A stretch of 64,000 nt of DNA from Deltaproteobacteria bacterium HGW-Deltaproteobacteria-13 (GCA_002840555.1 PHBJ01000015.1:83623-147622), one strand, 5' to 3'. Positions 18,809 to 27,734 are shown, counted from the stretch's first letter. Notes: a model not told the origin generated them from the letters alone. Program-made: numbers and translations.

Positions 18809-19600
18809 CTATAACCAGTACGACACGCGGTGTCTGAATTTTTTCAGAAAAAACAGGGCCATGGCAGCCGCTATGGCAATATATGCCAGCATATAAACCC
18901 AGAGAATCCACGCGGGAGCCTCGCCCAGCAGGGGCGCGCGGACAATTTCAATAATGTGATAAAACGGGTTAAAATCGGAAACCCATGAATTCCTGCCGGC
19001 CAAAACTTTTTTCATCCATAAAATGGGCGTGAAGAAAAAAATCAGCTGCATAAAAACCGCGACAATCTGCGTTATATCCCTGAATCTGGTGCAGACAATG
19101 CCAAGCATAATGGACACCAGAAAAAGCAGAATCAAAATAAGAATAAATGCGGGAATCGCCAATAAGATCATCCAGGACATTTTATGAAAGATAATCAAAA
19201 CAATAATAATGATAAGAAAATTATGTCCAAACAAAATAAGATTATTCCACAACTTGCGCATGATATGAACGGACAAAGGGACAGACATCTGCTTGATGAT
19301 GGATTGATACTGAACAAATGTCGTGCAGGAGTCGTTTATCTGAGTCGAAAAAAAGAGCCAGACAATCTGTCCTACCGCAAAGTACGGCAGGAATTCTTCA
19401 ATCGCCGATTTAAAAATAGTTGAAAACATAAATCCGATAGCGGCTACCATAACCCCGGTGCTCAGCGTGATCCAGAAAGGCCCGATAACCGACCGGCGAT
19501 ACCGCTGTTTAATATCGTACCATCCCAACAGAAACCACATATTAAAATAGGTGACGATTGCGGGTATTTCACCGATGATTTTTTTGGGGGGAACATTCAT
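18809..19600 (-). CDS. Polysaccharide ABC exporter, permease (Wzm/ABC-2 type)
   Basis: This 263-residue inner-membrane protein of the ABC-2 family has about six hydrophobic segments. The family hallmark is WYDIKQRYRRSVIGPFWITL near residues 27-47, the amphipathic helix leading into the first span, and the C-terminal MALFFLKKFRHRVSYWL matches Wzm/KpsM permeases. It precedes the ATPase gene by 8 bp, forming a typical two-gene exporter. This pair implies that the glycan built by the surrounding glycosyltransferases is completed in the cytoplasm and exported by an ABC-dependent route; no Wzx flippase or Wzy polymerase was recognised in the window. Confidence 0.9.
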   Translation of the reverse strand: MNVPPKKIIGEIPAIVTYFNMWFLLGWYDIKQRYRRSVIGPFWITLSTGVMVAAIGFMFSTIFKSAIEEFLPYFAVGQIVWLFFSTQINDSCTTFVQYQSIIKQMSVPLSVHIMRKLWNNLILFGHNFLIIIIVLIIFHKMSWMILLAIPAFILILILLFLVSIMLGIVCTRFRDITQIVAVFMQLIFFFTPILWMKKVLAGRNSWVSDFNPFYHIIEIVRAPLLGEAPAWILWVYMLAYIAIAAAMALFFLKKFRHRVSYWL

Positions 19601-19681
19601 CTTCTACTGTCCGTCTTTTCTAAAATCACTTATTAATAGTGATCTTCTTATTGCTCCGGTTTTCGGATTACAATAAAAATG

Positions 19682-20758
19682 TTAAATTTTACCGGATCGG
19701 GAATTCCTCAACATTGTTTCTACGGCATCCTGTACTTTGGCAACAGGCAAATTATCCAGACAAATACTTCGGCCTTTCCCTTCACAACCTTTTTTCCGGC
19801 AGGGGACGCAATCCATATCCGGCAGAACGGCCAAATTTTTATCACCGGTCGGCGCCCAATCTCGCCAATCGGAAGGGCCATAAATTGTAATGGTCGGAGT
19901 GCCCACTGCCGCGGCAATATGCGGCGCCGCGCTGTCTACGCCGACATGCAGGCGGCTCATTTGCAGAAGAGCCGCCATTTCGCGAAGCGTGGTTTTGCCG
20001 GCCAGATTATGGATCGGTGAATTATGCTGGGCGGCCAGCGCATCGGCCCGATCTCTCTCCGCCGCCGAACCGGTAATGATCACCGGCATTTTATACGTTT
20101 GCCAGATAAAAAAAGCAAGCTGTCTCCATTTATCAATATCCCATTCTTTATAAGCCCAACGCGAAAAAGGATTGATGCTGACCCACCCGTTCTTTGTCTC
20201 GACTTTTTCTCCGGTTAACACTTGTGATATTTTATCTCTCAATGTTTCAGAAACAAATATTTGCGGGGTGGAGGTCGTTTCTTTTATTCCGAACCCGCGA
20301 ATAATTTTAAGAGATTGTTCCGCCGCTCCCAGTATTCTTTCTCCGGAGGAAGGCGGATCAACGAGATGAGTAAATGCCCTGTTGCGCCAGAACAAACCGG
20401 AATAATACTGAGCCGCTCTCAGTTTCGCGCCGCTGAAGAATGAGATGAAAGCCCCGCGATCATCGGCACGCAGATCAAAGACCAGATCAAATTTTTCCCG
20501 GCGCAAATCTCTTAATAACTGAATGCCGCTCCATACACTTTCTGTGCTGACGGTAAATATTTTATCGATGTGAGAATCGTCCAGCAGAAAATCTCCATGG
20601 TGATTCCTCACGAGCACCGACAGGCCGGCTTGCGGAAACGCCGCCTTCAAAGCCCAATAGGCAGGAATAGCCCAGACGACATCACCGATATCGCCCAACT
20701 GAATAACCAGTATTTTCCTGATAGGAATATTTATTTTATGCTGAGAGGAAATAAACAT
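19682..20758 (-). CDS. Glycosyltransferase family 9 (heptosyltransferase-like)
   Basis: A 358-residue GT-B enzyme of the ADP-heptose:LPS heptosyltransferase family. The N-terminal KILVIQLGDIGDVVWAIPAY, the central WVSINPFSRWAYKEW and GSAAERDRADAL, and the donor-site segment HVGVDSAAPHIAAAVGTPTI and YGPSDWRDW are all standard. The C-terminal PDMDCVPCRKKGCEGKG carries a cysteine cluster seen in many members of this family. It probably adds heptose or a related sugar to the lipopolysaccharide core or to a surface glycan. It is located between the ABC permease and the initiating sugar transferase on the same strand. Confidence 0.88.
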   Translation of the reverse strand: MFISSQHKINIPIRKILVIQLGDIGDVVWAIPAYWALKAAFPQAGLSVLVRNHHGDFLLDDSHIDKIFTVSTESVWSGIQLLRDLRREKFDLVFDLRADDRGAFISFFSGAKLRAAQYYSGLFWRNRAFTHLVDPPSSGERILGAAEQSLKIIRGFGIKETTSTPQIFVSETLRDKISQVLTGEKVETKNGWVSINPFSRWAYKEWDIDKWRQLAFFIWQTYKMPVIITGSAAERDRADALAAQHNSPIHNLAGKTTLREMAALLQMSRLHVGVDSAAPHIAAAVGTPTITIYGPSDWRDWAPTGDKNLAVLPDMDCVPCRKKGCEGKGRSICLDNLPVAKVQDAVETMLRNSRSGKI

Positions 20759-20859
20759 TTTTATTTATGTCTTATTAAAACCTTTAAAATTTGTAAAATA
20801 CGTCGCCCGGTATGCCCCAATAAAATCGATGGCCCTTGAACGGTTGAAGCAAATTCATC

Positions 20860-21420
20860 CTAATGAACAACGCCTTCTTTTTTAAGAACTTTGAAAAAAG
20901 TATGCCATAAAATTTTCAGATCAAAAATGAAAGATTGATGCTGAAGATAATATTCTTCATACGATACTTTAACAGGAATTGTGATATCATCTCTGCCGTT
21001 TATCTGCGCCCAGCCGGTAATGCCGGGCGTCAGGCTGCAAACTCCTTTTTCCGTTCTCAATTTTATCAGATCATCCTGGTTGAAAAGAGCAGGCCTCGGA
21101 CCTACAAAACTCATATCCCCTTTAAGCACACTCCAAAGTTGAGGCAACTCATCAAGACTGGTTCTGCGCAAAAACGACCCGAACGGCGTTAAATAACATT
21201 CGACATTCTGCAAAAGATGCGTTGCCACCTCCGGAGAGCCTTTGCGCATTGTGCGAAATTTAGGCATGAGAAAATTTTTATTATTCTTACCTACACGTTC
21301 CGACCAGTAAAGGGCAGGACCCGGCGAAGTCAATTTTACCAGAATCGCTATGAGAGCAACCGGTAACGCCGCTATAATTATTAAAATCAGCGCGGTTATA
21401 AAGTCAAAATAACGCTTCAT
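20860..21420 (-). CDS. Undecaprenyl-phosphate sugar-phosphate transferase (PglC/WcaJ-type)
   Basis: This 186-residue monotopic phosphoglycosyl transferase starts glycan synthesis by moving a sugar phosphate from a UDP-sugar to undecaprenyl phosphate. It consists of the minimal catalytic domain: one N-terminal re-entrant membrane helix (FDFITALILIIIAALPVALI), the basic PKFRTMR motif, RRTSLDELPQLWSVLKGDMSFVGPRP-type core (LDELPQ and FVGPRP), and GITGWAQINGR near the end. It lacks the extra N-terminal spans of WcaJ/WbaP, so it is closer to PglC. It follows the DUF218 gene by 12 bp. It most likely initiates the repeat unit or adaptor of the exported glycan. Confidence 0.92.
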   Translation of the reverse strand: MKRYFDFITALILIIIAALPVALIAILVKLTSPGPALYWSERVGKNNKNFLMPKFRTMRKGSPEVATHLLQNVECYLTPFGSFLRRTSLDELPQLWSVLKGDMSFVGPRPALFNQDDLIKLRTEKGVCSLTPGITGWAQINGRDDITIPVKVSYEEYYLQHQSFIFDLKILWHTFFKVLKKEGVVH

Positions 21421-21432
21421 TTATTTTTATAA

Positions 21433-22188
21433 TTATTTCAACCGGTACCATAACTGAGCAATAATTTCTCTAAAAGCAATGGACGTTTTATAAAGCTCGT
21501 CCGATTGCGGAATATACCGGATAACGATATTCCCCCGGGGTGACTCATATAAATAATGGGCGGGCAGCGGCACCACATTATTAAAATACTTTTTGAAAAC
21601 CCGTTCGCTGCGCTTCATATGGAACGCTGACGTGACCAGGCCGATACTGATATTTTTGTTGCCGAACATCTTACTGACTCCCGCGGCATTCTCGCTTGTG
21701 TTTTGGGAATCAGCTTCCATTCTTATTTTTTCCCCGGGAACGCCTAGCTTCTCCGCCAATTTTGCCATGACTTCCGCCTCAGAAATTTTGCTCTTTCCCT
21801 TGCCGGAACAAACAAAATACCGGGCGCCGGTTTTATTATAAACCTCGACCGCGTGAAGGAGCCTCAGATATCCTATTTCCGAACTGAAAGTCTCTTTTAA
21901 AGTTTTTATTTCTTTTGTCCCGTTGCCTAACACGACAATCGCATCGATGTTATTTCTTGTTCCGGTATTCGGGCTGTGAATATAGTCCTTTTCCAGATAG
22001 TAGCAAAGATAATTGGCCACGGGAGCGATACCGGCGCCATAAATCAAAACAATGCACAGGAAAAGAAGCAGGGCATCGCTTTTTTTCTTAAAGTTAAGCA
22101 GGAAAACGACAAAAGATATCAGGAGCAAAACAAACACCATAAAAAGAGGGTCAAGAAATCCCTTCAAAACAGTATAAACTTCATCCAT
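21433..22188 (-). CDS. DUF218 / YdcF-ElyC family membrane protein
   Basis: A 251-residue protein with two N-terminal membrane spans (FMVFVLLLISFVVFLL and ALLLFLCIVLIYGAGIAPV) and a periplasmic DUF218 domain. The domain shows DAIVVLGNG, a YFVCSGKGKSKISEAEVM segment, ADSQNTSENAAGV and SIGLVTSAFHMKRSERVFKK, all standard for the YdcF/SanA/ElyC group. Members of this family affect envelope integrity and undecaprenyl-phosphate metabolism; the biochemical activity is poorly defined. Its position directly upstream of the initiating sugar-phosphate transferase fits a role in lipid-carrier handling. The 196 bp upstream (22189-22384) show no gene. Confidence 0.85.
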   Translation of the reverse strand: MDEVYTVLKGFLDPLFMVFVLLLISFVVFLLNFKKKSDALLLFLCIVLIYGAGIAPVANYLCYYLEKDYIHSPNTGTRNNIDAIVVLGNGTKEIKTLKETFSSEIGYLRLLHAVEVYNKTGARYFVCSGKGKSKISEAEVMAKLAEKLGVPGEKIRMEADSQNTSENAAGVSKMFGNKNISIGLVTSAFHMKRSERVFKKYFNNVVPLPAHYLYESPRGNIVIRYIPQSDELYKTSIAFREIIAQLWYRLK

Positions 22189-22384
22189 AAATATGTTCGC
22201 CTCCCCGGTTCCTTATATTTTCTTTTAAATAATTATTTTATCCGATTTATATAATTTACTTACAGCTCCGCCCTCTGGATCACATCAGTAAAAAGAATGT
22301 AACCTATCGAAGAAATTATTGATTACTACTAAAATCATATTATAGTGTCAACGTATTAGTTAGACTGTTTTTGCCTTGCCGGTA

Positions 22385-23332
22385 TTACTTTTTTTGAAAA
22401 TGCCAGTGGATTAATTCAGAATAGGTGATCAATTTCTGGCGCACTTTTTTGTTCAACCCTAAAGTCAGGAAAGTAAACACGAGGTTGGCAACATAATTAA
22501 TCAACAAACGTAAAAAAATTAGTCCTTTAGCAAAATAAAAATATAGAGGGTTGTTCCATTTTCTTAAAAACTGGTACCGTGAACGGTAAAATTCAACGCG
22601 CGATTTTGTATTTTGCCCGATGCTTTGTCCCTGCAAATGATAGATGAAAGCATCCGGCACCTGGTAAATTTTCCAGCCATGACGCCGCATGGTGTATGCC
22701 AGATCAGTTTCTTCGAAAAAGAAAAAGTAACGCTCATCAAAAGCGCCTCCTTCCTCCAGCGCTTTTTTTCTTATCATCATGCAGGCACCGACTGCCGAAT
22801 CAACTTCGATGGGCGCTGTGTGTTTGTATCGTTTGCTGGGATAAAGGCAGGGAAGCAAATATTCCAGCATTGAAGTATTAACGGCAAGTGTGATTAAAGA
22901 GGGAAAAGACGCGATGGAGTTCTGCCTGCTGCCGTCGGCGTTTAAAAGCTGGCCGCAAACAATGGCAGCCTTTTTATTTGTTTCACCAAAATCCCATATT
23001 TTTTTCACCGCTCCGGACGTTAAAACAGCATCGCTGTTCAAAAGAAGGGCGTATTTCCCTTTCATGATCGCCAGAGCCTGATTATTAGCCGCGCCAAAAC
23101 CTTTATTCTCTTTATTCGCTATTCTGATGACGGAAGGAAATTCCTTCTCCAGCATGGCCACAGAACCATCGGATGAAGAATTATCAACGACAAAAATTTC
23201 AAAGACAAGATTTTGGACAGTTTGATATACCGAATTCAGACAATTTCTCAGGAGGTCTTTTGTATTCCAGTTGACGATAATTACCGATATATCTATTTTA
23301 TCAGCCGGATGCTCACCACAGCGCTCATTCAT
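22385..23332 (-). CDS. Glycosyltransferase family 2, rhamnosyltransferase-like
   Basis: The 315-residue enzyme follows the WbbL-like GT2 pattern: ISVIIVNWNTKDLLRNCLNS, VVDNSSSDGS, NKENKGFGAANNQAL, the metal site LLNSDAVL, DSAVGACMMIRKKALEEGG and the late FFFEETDLAYTMRRHGW. C-terminal hydrophobic segments (KGLIFLRLLINYVANLVFTF) suggest membrane association. The ATG starts 3 bp after the stop of the upstream GT2 gene, so the two are translationally coupled. It probably adds a deoxysugar such as rhamnose, by family analogy. Confidence 0.87.
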   Translation of the reverse strand: MNERCGEHPADKIDISVIIVNWNTKDLLRNCLNSVYQTVQNLVFEIFVVDNSSSDGSVAMLEKEFPSVIRIANKENKGFGAANNQALAIMKGKYALLLNSDAVLTSGAVKKIWDFGETNKKAAIVCGQLLNADGSRQNSIASFPSLITLAVNTSMLEYLLPCLYPSKRYKHTAPIEVDSAVGACMMIRKKALEEGGAFDERYFFFFEETDLAYTMRRHGWKIYQVPDAFIYHLQGQSIGQNTKSRVEFYRSRYQFLRKWNNPLYFYFAKGLIFLRLLINYVANLVFTFLTLGLNKKVRQKLITYSELIHWHFQKK

Positions 23333-23335
23333 TGA

Positions 23336-24106
23336 TCATTTACCGTCACGGTTTATTTTTACAAGTTGGCTCAATTTCGCGTATTTAAAAAATTTATTAA
23401 CGGAATCCGTAACCGCCAGTGTCAGCCCCGGCATGCCGTCAAGAATCCCGAGGCGGAGAAAATAATCCTGAACAAACGTAAAAAAAGCGCGCAGGAATGC
23501 GCCGCCTGTTGAAGATTTCTTCCCTTCTTTAAAAGCTGTTTCGGCGCCCAGGGTTGAATACCTGTCAATTTTCTGAATGATTTTGCTCAAACGGCTTTCC
23601 GTATAATGCTCAAGAGCAGCGTCTAACGCCCCGATCATTCCCTGAACTTCCACGGATTCATGGACCACGGCCGTGCTCATCCGTCCTGCTTCCTTGCGGA
23701 ACAAGCGGACAATTCGATCCGGCCACCAGCCGGCATGCTTAATCCACCGCCCTTGAAAATAATTCTTGCGGGGGAAACTGAATCCGGCTTCCCTGACATG
23801 GGCATCCGTCACGATGTTTTTAATAACAGCCGCCGTATCCGCGGGAATGCGCTCATCGGCATCCAGGACCAATATCCAGGGCTCGCGGCATTTATCAATC
23901 GCTAATTGTTTCTGCGGGCCGAACCCGCGCCATGCTTCATTGTAAATTTCACAATGAAACCCGGCGGCAATCTGCAAAGTCGCGTCCGTGCTTCCGGAAT
24001 CCACAAGAACAACTTGCCCCGCAAACGCAACGCTTTCCAGGCACTGACGAATATTTTCTTCCTCGTTTTTTGTAATGATCGCTACCGAGAGGGGAATCTT
24101 TTCCAA
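23336..24106 (-). CDS. Glycosyltransferase family 2 (WaaE/KdtX-like)
   Basis: A 256-residue GT2 of the WaaE/KdtX lipopolysaccharide-core branch: LSVAIITKNEEENIRQCLES, QVVLVDSGSTDAT, WRGFGPQKQLAID, the metal site VLDADERIP, then FPRKNYFQGRWIKHAGWWPD and the downstream VHESVEVQG characteristic of this group. Family members add glucose or other hexoses to heptose of the LPS inner core. The start is a TTG at 24106 preceded by AAGGAG at good spacing; no better ATG exists in the frame. It lies 10 bp after the SGNH-hydrolase stop and 3 bp before the next GT2, so it sits inside a tightly packed operon. Confidence 0.87.
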   Translation of the reverse strand: MEKIPLSVAIITKNEEENIRQCLESVAFAGQVVLVDSGSTDATLQIAAGFHCEIYNEAWRGFGPQKQLAIDKCREPWILVLDADERIPADTAAVIKNIVTDAHVREAGFSFPRKNYFQGRWIKHAGWWPDRIVRLFRKEAGRMSTAVVHESVEVQGMIGALDAALEHYTESRLSKIIQKIDRYSTLGAETAFKEGKKSSTGGAFLRAFFTFVQDYFLRLGILDGMPGLTLAVTDSVNKFFKYAKLSQLVKINRDGK

Positions 24107-24116
24107 AAGCTTCTCC

Positions 24117-25280
24117 TTAAATATTGGACTTGGTTGACCACTTTTCTATCAGCAGCCTGGCCGCCGCCGCGTGTCCCGCGGCAGACCAATGGTCGTCATA
24201 ATCCAGAAAAAATTTCCGGCCGTCAGGCGTATTTCTTACATAACTTTCAAAATCAATAAAAGTCACTCCGGTGTTCGCCTCGCCGAACTGGCGGATAACC
24301 CATCTTCTGTTATCGGCCGCGTCTTTTTTGTATAAAATAGATTTGTCCGATGTATCCAGGATATAAAGATTGCTGCCGCCGGCATCAGCGCGGAGACGTT
24401 TAAGGCAATACAACAGGAACTCCTTATGCTCATCATCAAGGGTGCTTTGAGCCGGCACGGCGATCGGCGGGAAGAAATCAAATCCGGCCGGGGCTTTGTC
24501 TTCGCTTAGAGAAGCGCGAATTCTTTTATCGAATACACGCCTGAGGACGCGGGCGTGATAAGCCTTAGCATAAGTGCTGCGGAAAAATTTGTCCCACGAC
24601 CAGTAACCCGGCTGTTGGCGGGCAAGCATCGCCCGGTAATTTTTTTCATCATCCGGCCCCGGATGATATTCCAGGTCATATTCCGTGGCGGAAATCTTAT
24701 GAATGCCACACAACGTATCATTGGGACAAAAAATGTAAACGACGGCAACCGGCTTCAGGACATCTTTATATAATTCAAAAGCGCTGATAATCTTATCAAG
24801 ATCCCATCCCGGCATAGCCAGGTTGACCACCTGATAAGACGGATCTGTTTTCTGCAGCTCCTTTTCCAGAATTTTTCCCAGGGTTTGCTCCCACTGAACG
24901 CCCCAGCCGAAGGCAAACGAGTCTCCCAGAATAACGACATTTTTCCGGCGGGAAGACATATCCCAATCGGGACCGCGGAAACCTTGCCCGTTTGTATCCA
25001 CGACGTAGTCGAGCTGTCCCGGATAGAATTGTCGGACATTGCGCAGATTTTTTTGCAGTGTATAATAAAGCTTAGGATGATAGGCGCCGTAGGTTCCCTG
25101 AATGGTAGGCCTTCTGACCTGGTAAACAGCTTCCTCAATATTGCGGATTTTAAAAAGCGGCAAAGTTATTTCTACGATGACAACCGCAAGGCAAAGAGAA
25201 ACGGCTAAGATCAGGATGTTGATCAAATAATTTATTATTTTTTTCTTAACGGATGATTTTTCCTGATTCGACACATTCAC
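24117..25280 (-). CDS. Membrane-anchored SGNH/GDSL hydrolase-like protein
   Basis: A 387-residue protein with a single N-terminal membrane anchor (residues ~15-42) and a large extracytoplasmic SGNH-hydrolase domain: block I VVILGDSFAFGWGV with the nucleophile Ser at 121, a block III-like IFCPND, and a C-terminal block V DDHWSAAGH near residues 362-370. Such domains act as esterases or acyl transferases on carbohydrates, as in alginate and peptidoglycan O-acetylation. It lies next to DUF5989, SxtJ and carbamoyltransferase genes. From memory this grouping recurs in other bacteria, and it suggests a module that decorates a sugar with carbamoyl or acyl groups. Confidence 0.8.
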   Translation of the reverse strand: MNVSNQEKSSVKKKIINYLINILILAVSLCLAVVIVEITLPLFKIRNIEEAVYQVRRPTIQGTYGAYHPKLYYTLQKNLRNVRQFYPGQLDYVVDTNGQGFRGPDWDMSSRRKNVVILGDSFAFGWGVQWEQTLGKILEKELQKTDPSYQVVNLAMPGWDLDKIISAFELYKDVLKPVAVVYIFCPNDTLCGIHKISATEYDLEYHPGPDDEKNYRAMLARQQPGYWSWDKFFRSTYAKAYHARVLRRVFDKRIRASLSEDKAPAGFDFFPPIAVPAQSTLDDEHKEFLLYCLKRLRADAGGSNLYILDTSDKSILYKKDAADNRRWVIRQFGEANTGVTFIDFESYVRNTPDGRKFFLDYDDHWSAAGHAAAARLLIEKWSTKSNI

Positions 25281-25301
25281 GCTCCCTGGAAACCATAAAA
25301 A

Positions 25302-25460
25302 TTAAAACAATGTATAGATAAAAGGCGCCACGGCCGTTCCTTCCACCATAATCAGCATTACGCCAATCAGCAGCAGGAAAAAAATTATAGGAACAAGCCA
25401 CCATTTCTTTCTGACTTTCAGATAGTCCCACAACTCTGTCATGATTGATAATTTACTCAT
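25302..25460 (-). CDS. DUF5989-family small membrane protein (52 aa)
   Basis: This short gene encodes 52 residues: a cytoplasmic start with TELWDYLKVRKKWWLVPI, one strongly hydrophobic span (IIFFLLLIGVMLIMV) and the end EGTAVAPFIYTLF. The WxYLKxRKKWWLxP head and the EGTAVAPFIYTLF tail are what I recall of the DUF5989 family, which accompanies SxtJ and carbamoyltransferase genes. The ATG at 25460 has GAGGTG about 8 nt upstream and the gene lies 32 bp after sxtJ, so it is very likely translated. Its function is not known. A membrane-organising or chaperone role for the carbamoylation module is only a guess. Confidence 0.85.
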   Translation of the reverse strand: MSKLSIMTELWDYLKVRKKWWLVPIIFFLLLIGVMLIMVEGTAVAPFIYTLF

Positions 25461-25492
25461 AATTGCCCGCACCTCGCTTATATTAATATTAA

Positions 25493-25924
25493 TTAAAACT
25501 GCTTTTCATAATCAGATTTTTCTTTTCGCAACGTCTCCCGGACTATCCAATAACTTTTTGCTTTCTTGTCCATCTCCATATCCAGAAACTTTTTACCGGT
25601 CAGGGAAGCAACAAGGCCAACCGGAGTAACAATCAGGTAGAAGATAATCACCATGATTACTTTGGTCATTATAAAACCCATGATCACCGACAGAGCCATC
25701 CATGCCTGATAAACCCGTTTGAGCGCCATGGGAATAATCAAACCCAAAATAAAAAAAACCGACGCCAGGATCAAAACGTACTCAAAGCAATTATTTTTCT
25801 TCCACAACAGATAAAACCCGATCACCGCAAGGATGATACCCATCATCATTCCGAATTTTTTCCAGTCGGATTTATCGCCTTTGATATTTTTAATTTCTTC
25901 AATAATCGGCATTTTGCTAGTCAT
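25493..25924 (-). CDS. SxtJ family membrane protein
   Basis: A 143-residue protein with about three membrane spans (FGMMMGIILAVIGFYLLW, YVLILASVFFILGLIIPMAL, ALSVIMGFIMTKVIMVIIFYLIV) and a charged C-terminal tail (LDMEMDKKAKSYWIVRE). The pattern, including TPVGLVASLTGKKFLDM, matches the SxtJ family, named from the saxitoxin cluster, where it lies next to the carbamoyltransferase SxtI. Its ATG overlaps the carbamoyltransferase stop by 8 bp, showing close translational coupling. A partner or membrane-tether role for the carbamoyltransferase is inferred from this linkage; no enzymatic motif is visible. Confidence 0.85.
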   Translation of the reverse strand: MTSKMPIIEEIKNIKGDKSDWKKFGMMMGIILAVIGFYLLWKKNNCFEYVLILASVFFILGLIIPMALKRVYQAWMALSVIMGFIMTKVIMVIIFYLIVTPVGLVASLTGKKFLDMEMDKKAKSYWIVRETLRKEKSDYEKQF

Positions 25925-27734
25925 TCTCGAATTTTTTCATCCAGTTGATATCCCGGCTCAGTGGTTTTTGTTGTTCTTTGTTCAACAAATAATTCCCCAT
26001 GATCAGGTAATCCATGTTTGTTCTCATAAAGCACATGTAGGCGTCTTCCGGTGAACACACGATCGGTTCTCCCCGGACATTGAAAGAGGTATTGATAATC
26101 ACCGGGGTGCCATATTTTTCATCAAATATTTTAATCATTTTATAGTAAAGCGAATGGTCTTCCTCTGTCACGGTTTGAACTCTGGCCGAATAGTCCACGT
26201 GAGTGACGGCCGGAATCACGGAACGGGACACATGGAGCTTGTCCAAACCAAAATAGGCCTGCTCCTGCGGCGTCATTTCCCGGCGGATATTTTCTTTAAC
26301 CGGCGCAACAAGCATCATATAAGGACTTTCCCGGTCCAGGTCAAAATAGCCGGCGACTTTTTCCCGCAGCACGCTGGGCGCAAAAGGCCGGAAACTTTCC
26401 CGGAATTTTATTTTTAAATTCATAATTTCCTGCATCCCGGGTGACCGGGCGTCGCCGATGATCGAACGGGCGCCCAGGGCCCGCGGCCCGAATTCCATCC
26501 GTCCCTGAAACCATCCGATGGTCTTTTGCGCGTCTATCAGATCCGCAATTCTTTCAGGAATCTGCTCCGGGGTCAACTCTTCGTAAGGAATATTATTGGC
26601 CATGAGATAATCAAGAAACTGAGGGGTGCTATATTCAGGACCAAGGCAGGACGCTTTCATAAAATCTTTTTGCCCTTCAACCTTACGCTGGTTATCCAGA
26701 TACTGATACCACACAAAAAGGGCTGCGCCCAGGGCCCCTCCGGCATCACCGGCAGCCGGCTGAATCCATATATGATCGAAAGGGCCTTCCCGGAGAATCT
26801 TACCGTTGCCCACACAATTGAGAGCAACCCCGCCCGCCAGACAAAGATTTTTCTGTTTTGTTTCACGGTGAATATGACAAGCCATGCGCAACATGACTTC
26901 TTCCGTCACATCCTGGACGGAACGCGCCAGATCCATATCTCTCTGGGTAACCTCGGATTCCGGTTTACGGGGCGGCCCGCCGAACAGTTTATCAAATTTT
27001 CTGTTGGTCATGGTCAGACCGGCGCAATAGTTAAAATATTTCATGTTTAACTTAAACGAACCGTCCTCTTTTAAATCGATCAGCTCCGATAATATCAATT
27101 CCCGATACACAGGCCTGCCGTATGGCGCCAGCCCCATAACTTTATATTCACCGGAATTGACTTTAAACCCGGTGTAATAAGTAAAGGCTGAATAAAGAAG
27201 CCCCAGAGAGTGAGGAAACTTCATTTCGGATAAAATGTCGATTCGATTATTTCTTCCGATGCCGTAACTGGTGGTTGTCCATTCGCCAACGCCGTCTACG
27301 GTAAGAAATGCCGCCTCCTCAAAGGGAGAAGCAAAAAACGCCGACGCGGCGTGGGATTCATGATGTTCCGGAAAAATTATTTTCCCTTCATAGTTCAACT
27401 GCTTTTTGATGAATTCCTTCATCCACAGTTTCTGTTTTATCCAGAGGGGAAGCGCCATGATAAACGATTGAATGCCGAAGGGAGCAAAAGCCAGATACGT
27501 CTCCAGAATGCGTTCGAATTTAATAAAAGGCTTGTCATAGAAGGCAATAAAATCTAATGAATCGCTCTTTATTTTCCCTGCCTCCAGACAGTAATCTATC
27601 GCCTTGAGCGGAAAGGAAAAATCGTGTTTCTTCCGGGTAAACCGCTCCTCCTGCGCGGCGGCGACAATATCGCCGTCGCGTACAAGACAGGCCGCGCTGT
27701 CGTGGTAAAATGCGGATATTCCTAAAATATTCAT
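25917..27734 (-). CDS. Carbamoyltransferase (NodU/CmcH family)
   Basis: This 605-residue enzyme transfers a carbamoyl group from carbamoyl phosphate, through a carbamoyl-adenylate, to a hydroxyl of a small molecule or sugar. The N-terminal ASKHA/Kae1-like domain begins MNILGISAFYHDSAACLV and contains the metal-binding HHESHAASAFF near residues 123-133. The C-terminal domain has GWFQGRMEFGPRALGARSI, IKFRESFRPFAPSVL and TSFNVRGEPIVCSPEDA. Length and motifs match NodU, CmcH and SxtI. It heads a minus-strand run with SxtJ, DUF5989 and an SGNH hydrolase. Here the likely target is a sugar hydroxyl of the surface glycan. It is divergent from the GT4 gene at 27894. Confidence 0.93.
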   Translation of the reverse strand: MNILGISAFYHDSAACLVRDGDIVAAAQEERFTRKKHDFSFPLKAIDYCLEAGKIKSDSLDFIAFYDKPFIKFERILETYLAFAPFGIQSFIMALPLWIKQKLWMKEFIKKQLNYEGKIIFPEHHESHAASAFFASPFEEAAFLTVDGVGEWTTTSYGIGRNNRIDILSEMKFPHSLGLLYSAFTYYTGFKVNSGEYKVMGLAPYGRPVYRELILSELIDLKEDGSFKLNMKYFNYCAGLTMTNRKFDKLFGGPPRKPESEVTQRDMDLARSVQDVTEEVMLRMACHIHRETKQKNLCLAGGVALNCVGNGKILREGPFDHIWIQPAAGDAGGALGAALFVWYQYLDNQRKVEGQKDFMKASCLGPEYSTPQFLDYLMANNIPYEELTPEQIPERIADLIDAQKTIGWFQGRMEFGPRALGARSIIGDARSPGMQEIMNLKIKFRESFRPFAPSVLREKVAGYFDLDRESPYMMLVAPVKENIRREMTPQEQAYFGLDKLHVSRSVIPAVTHVDYSARVQTVTEEDHSLYYKMIKIFDEKYGTPVIINTSFNVRGEPIVCSPEDAYMCFMRTNMDYLIMGNYLLNKEQQKPLSRDINWMKKFEND

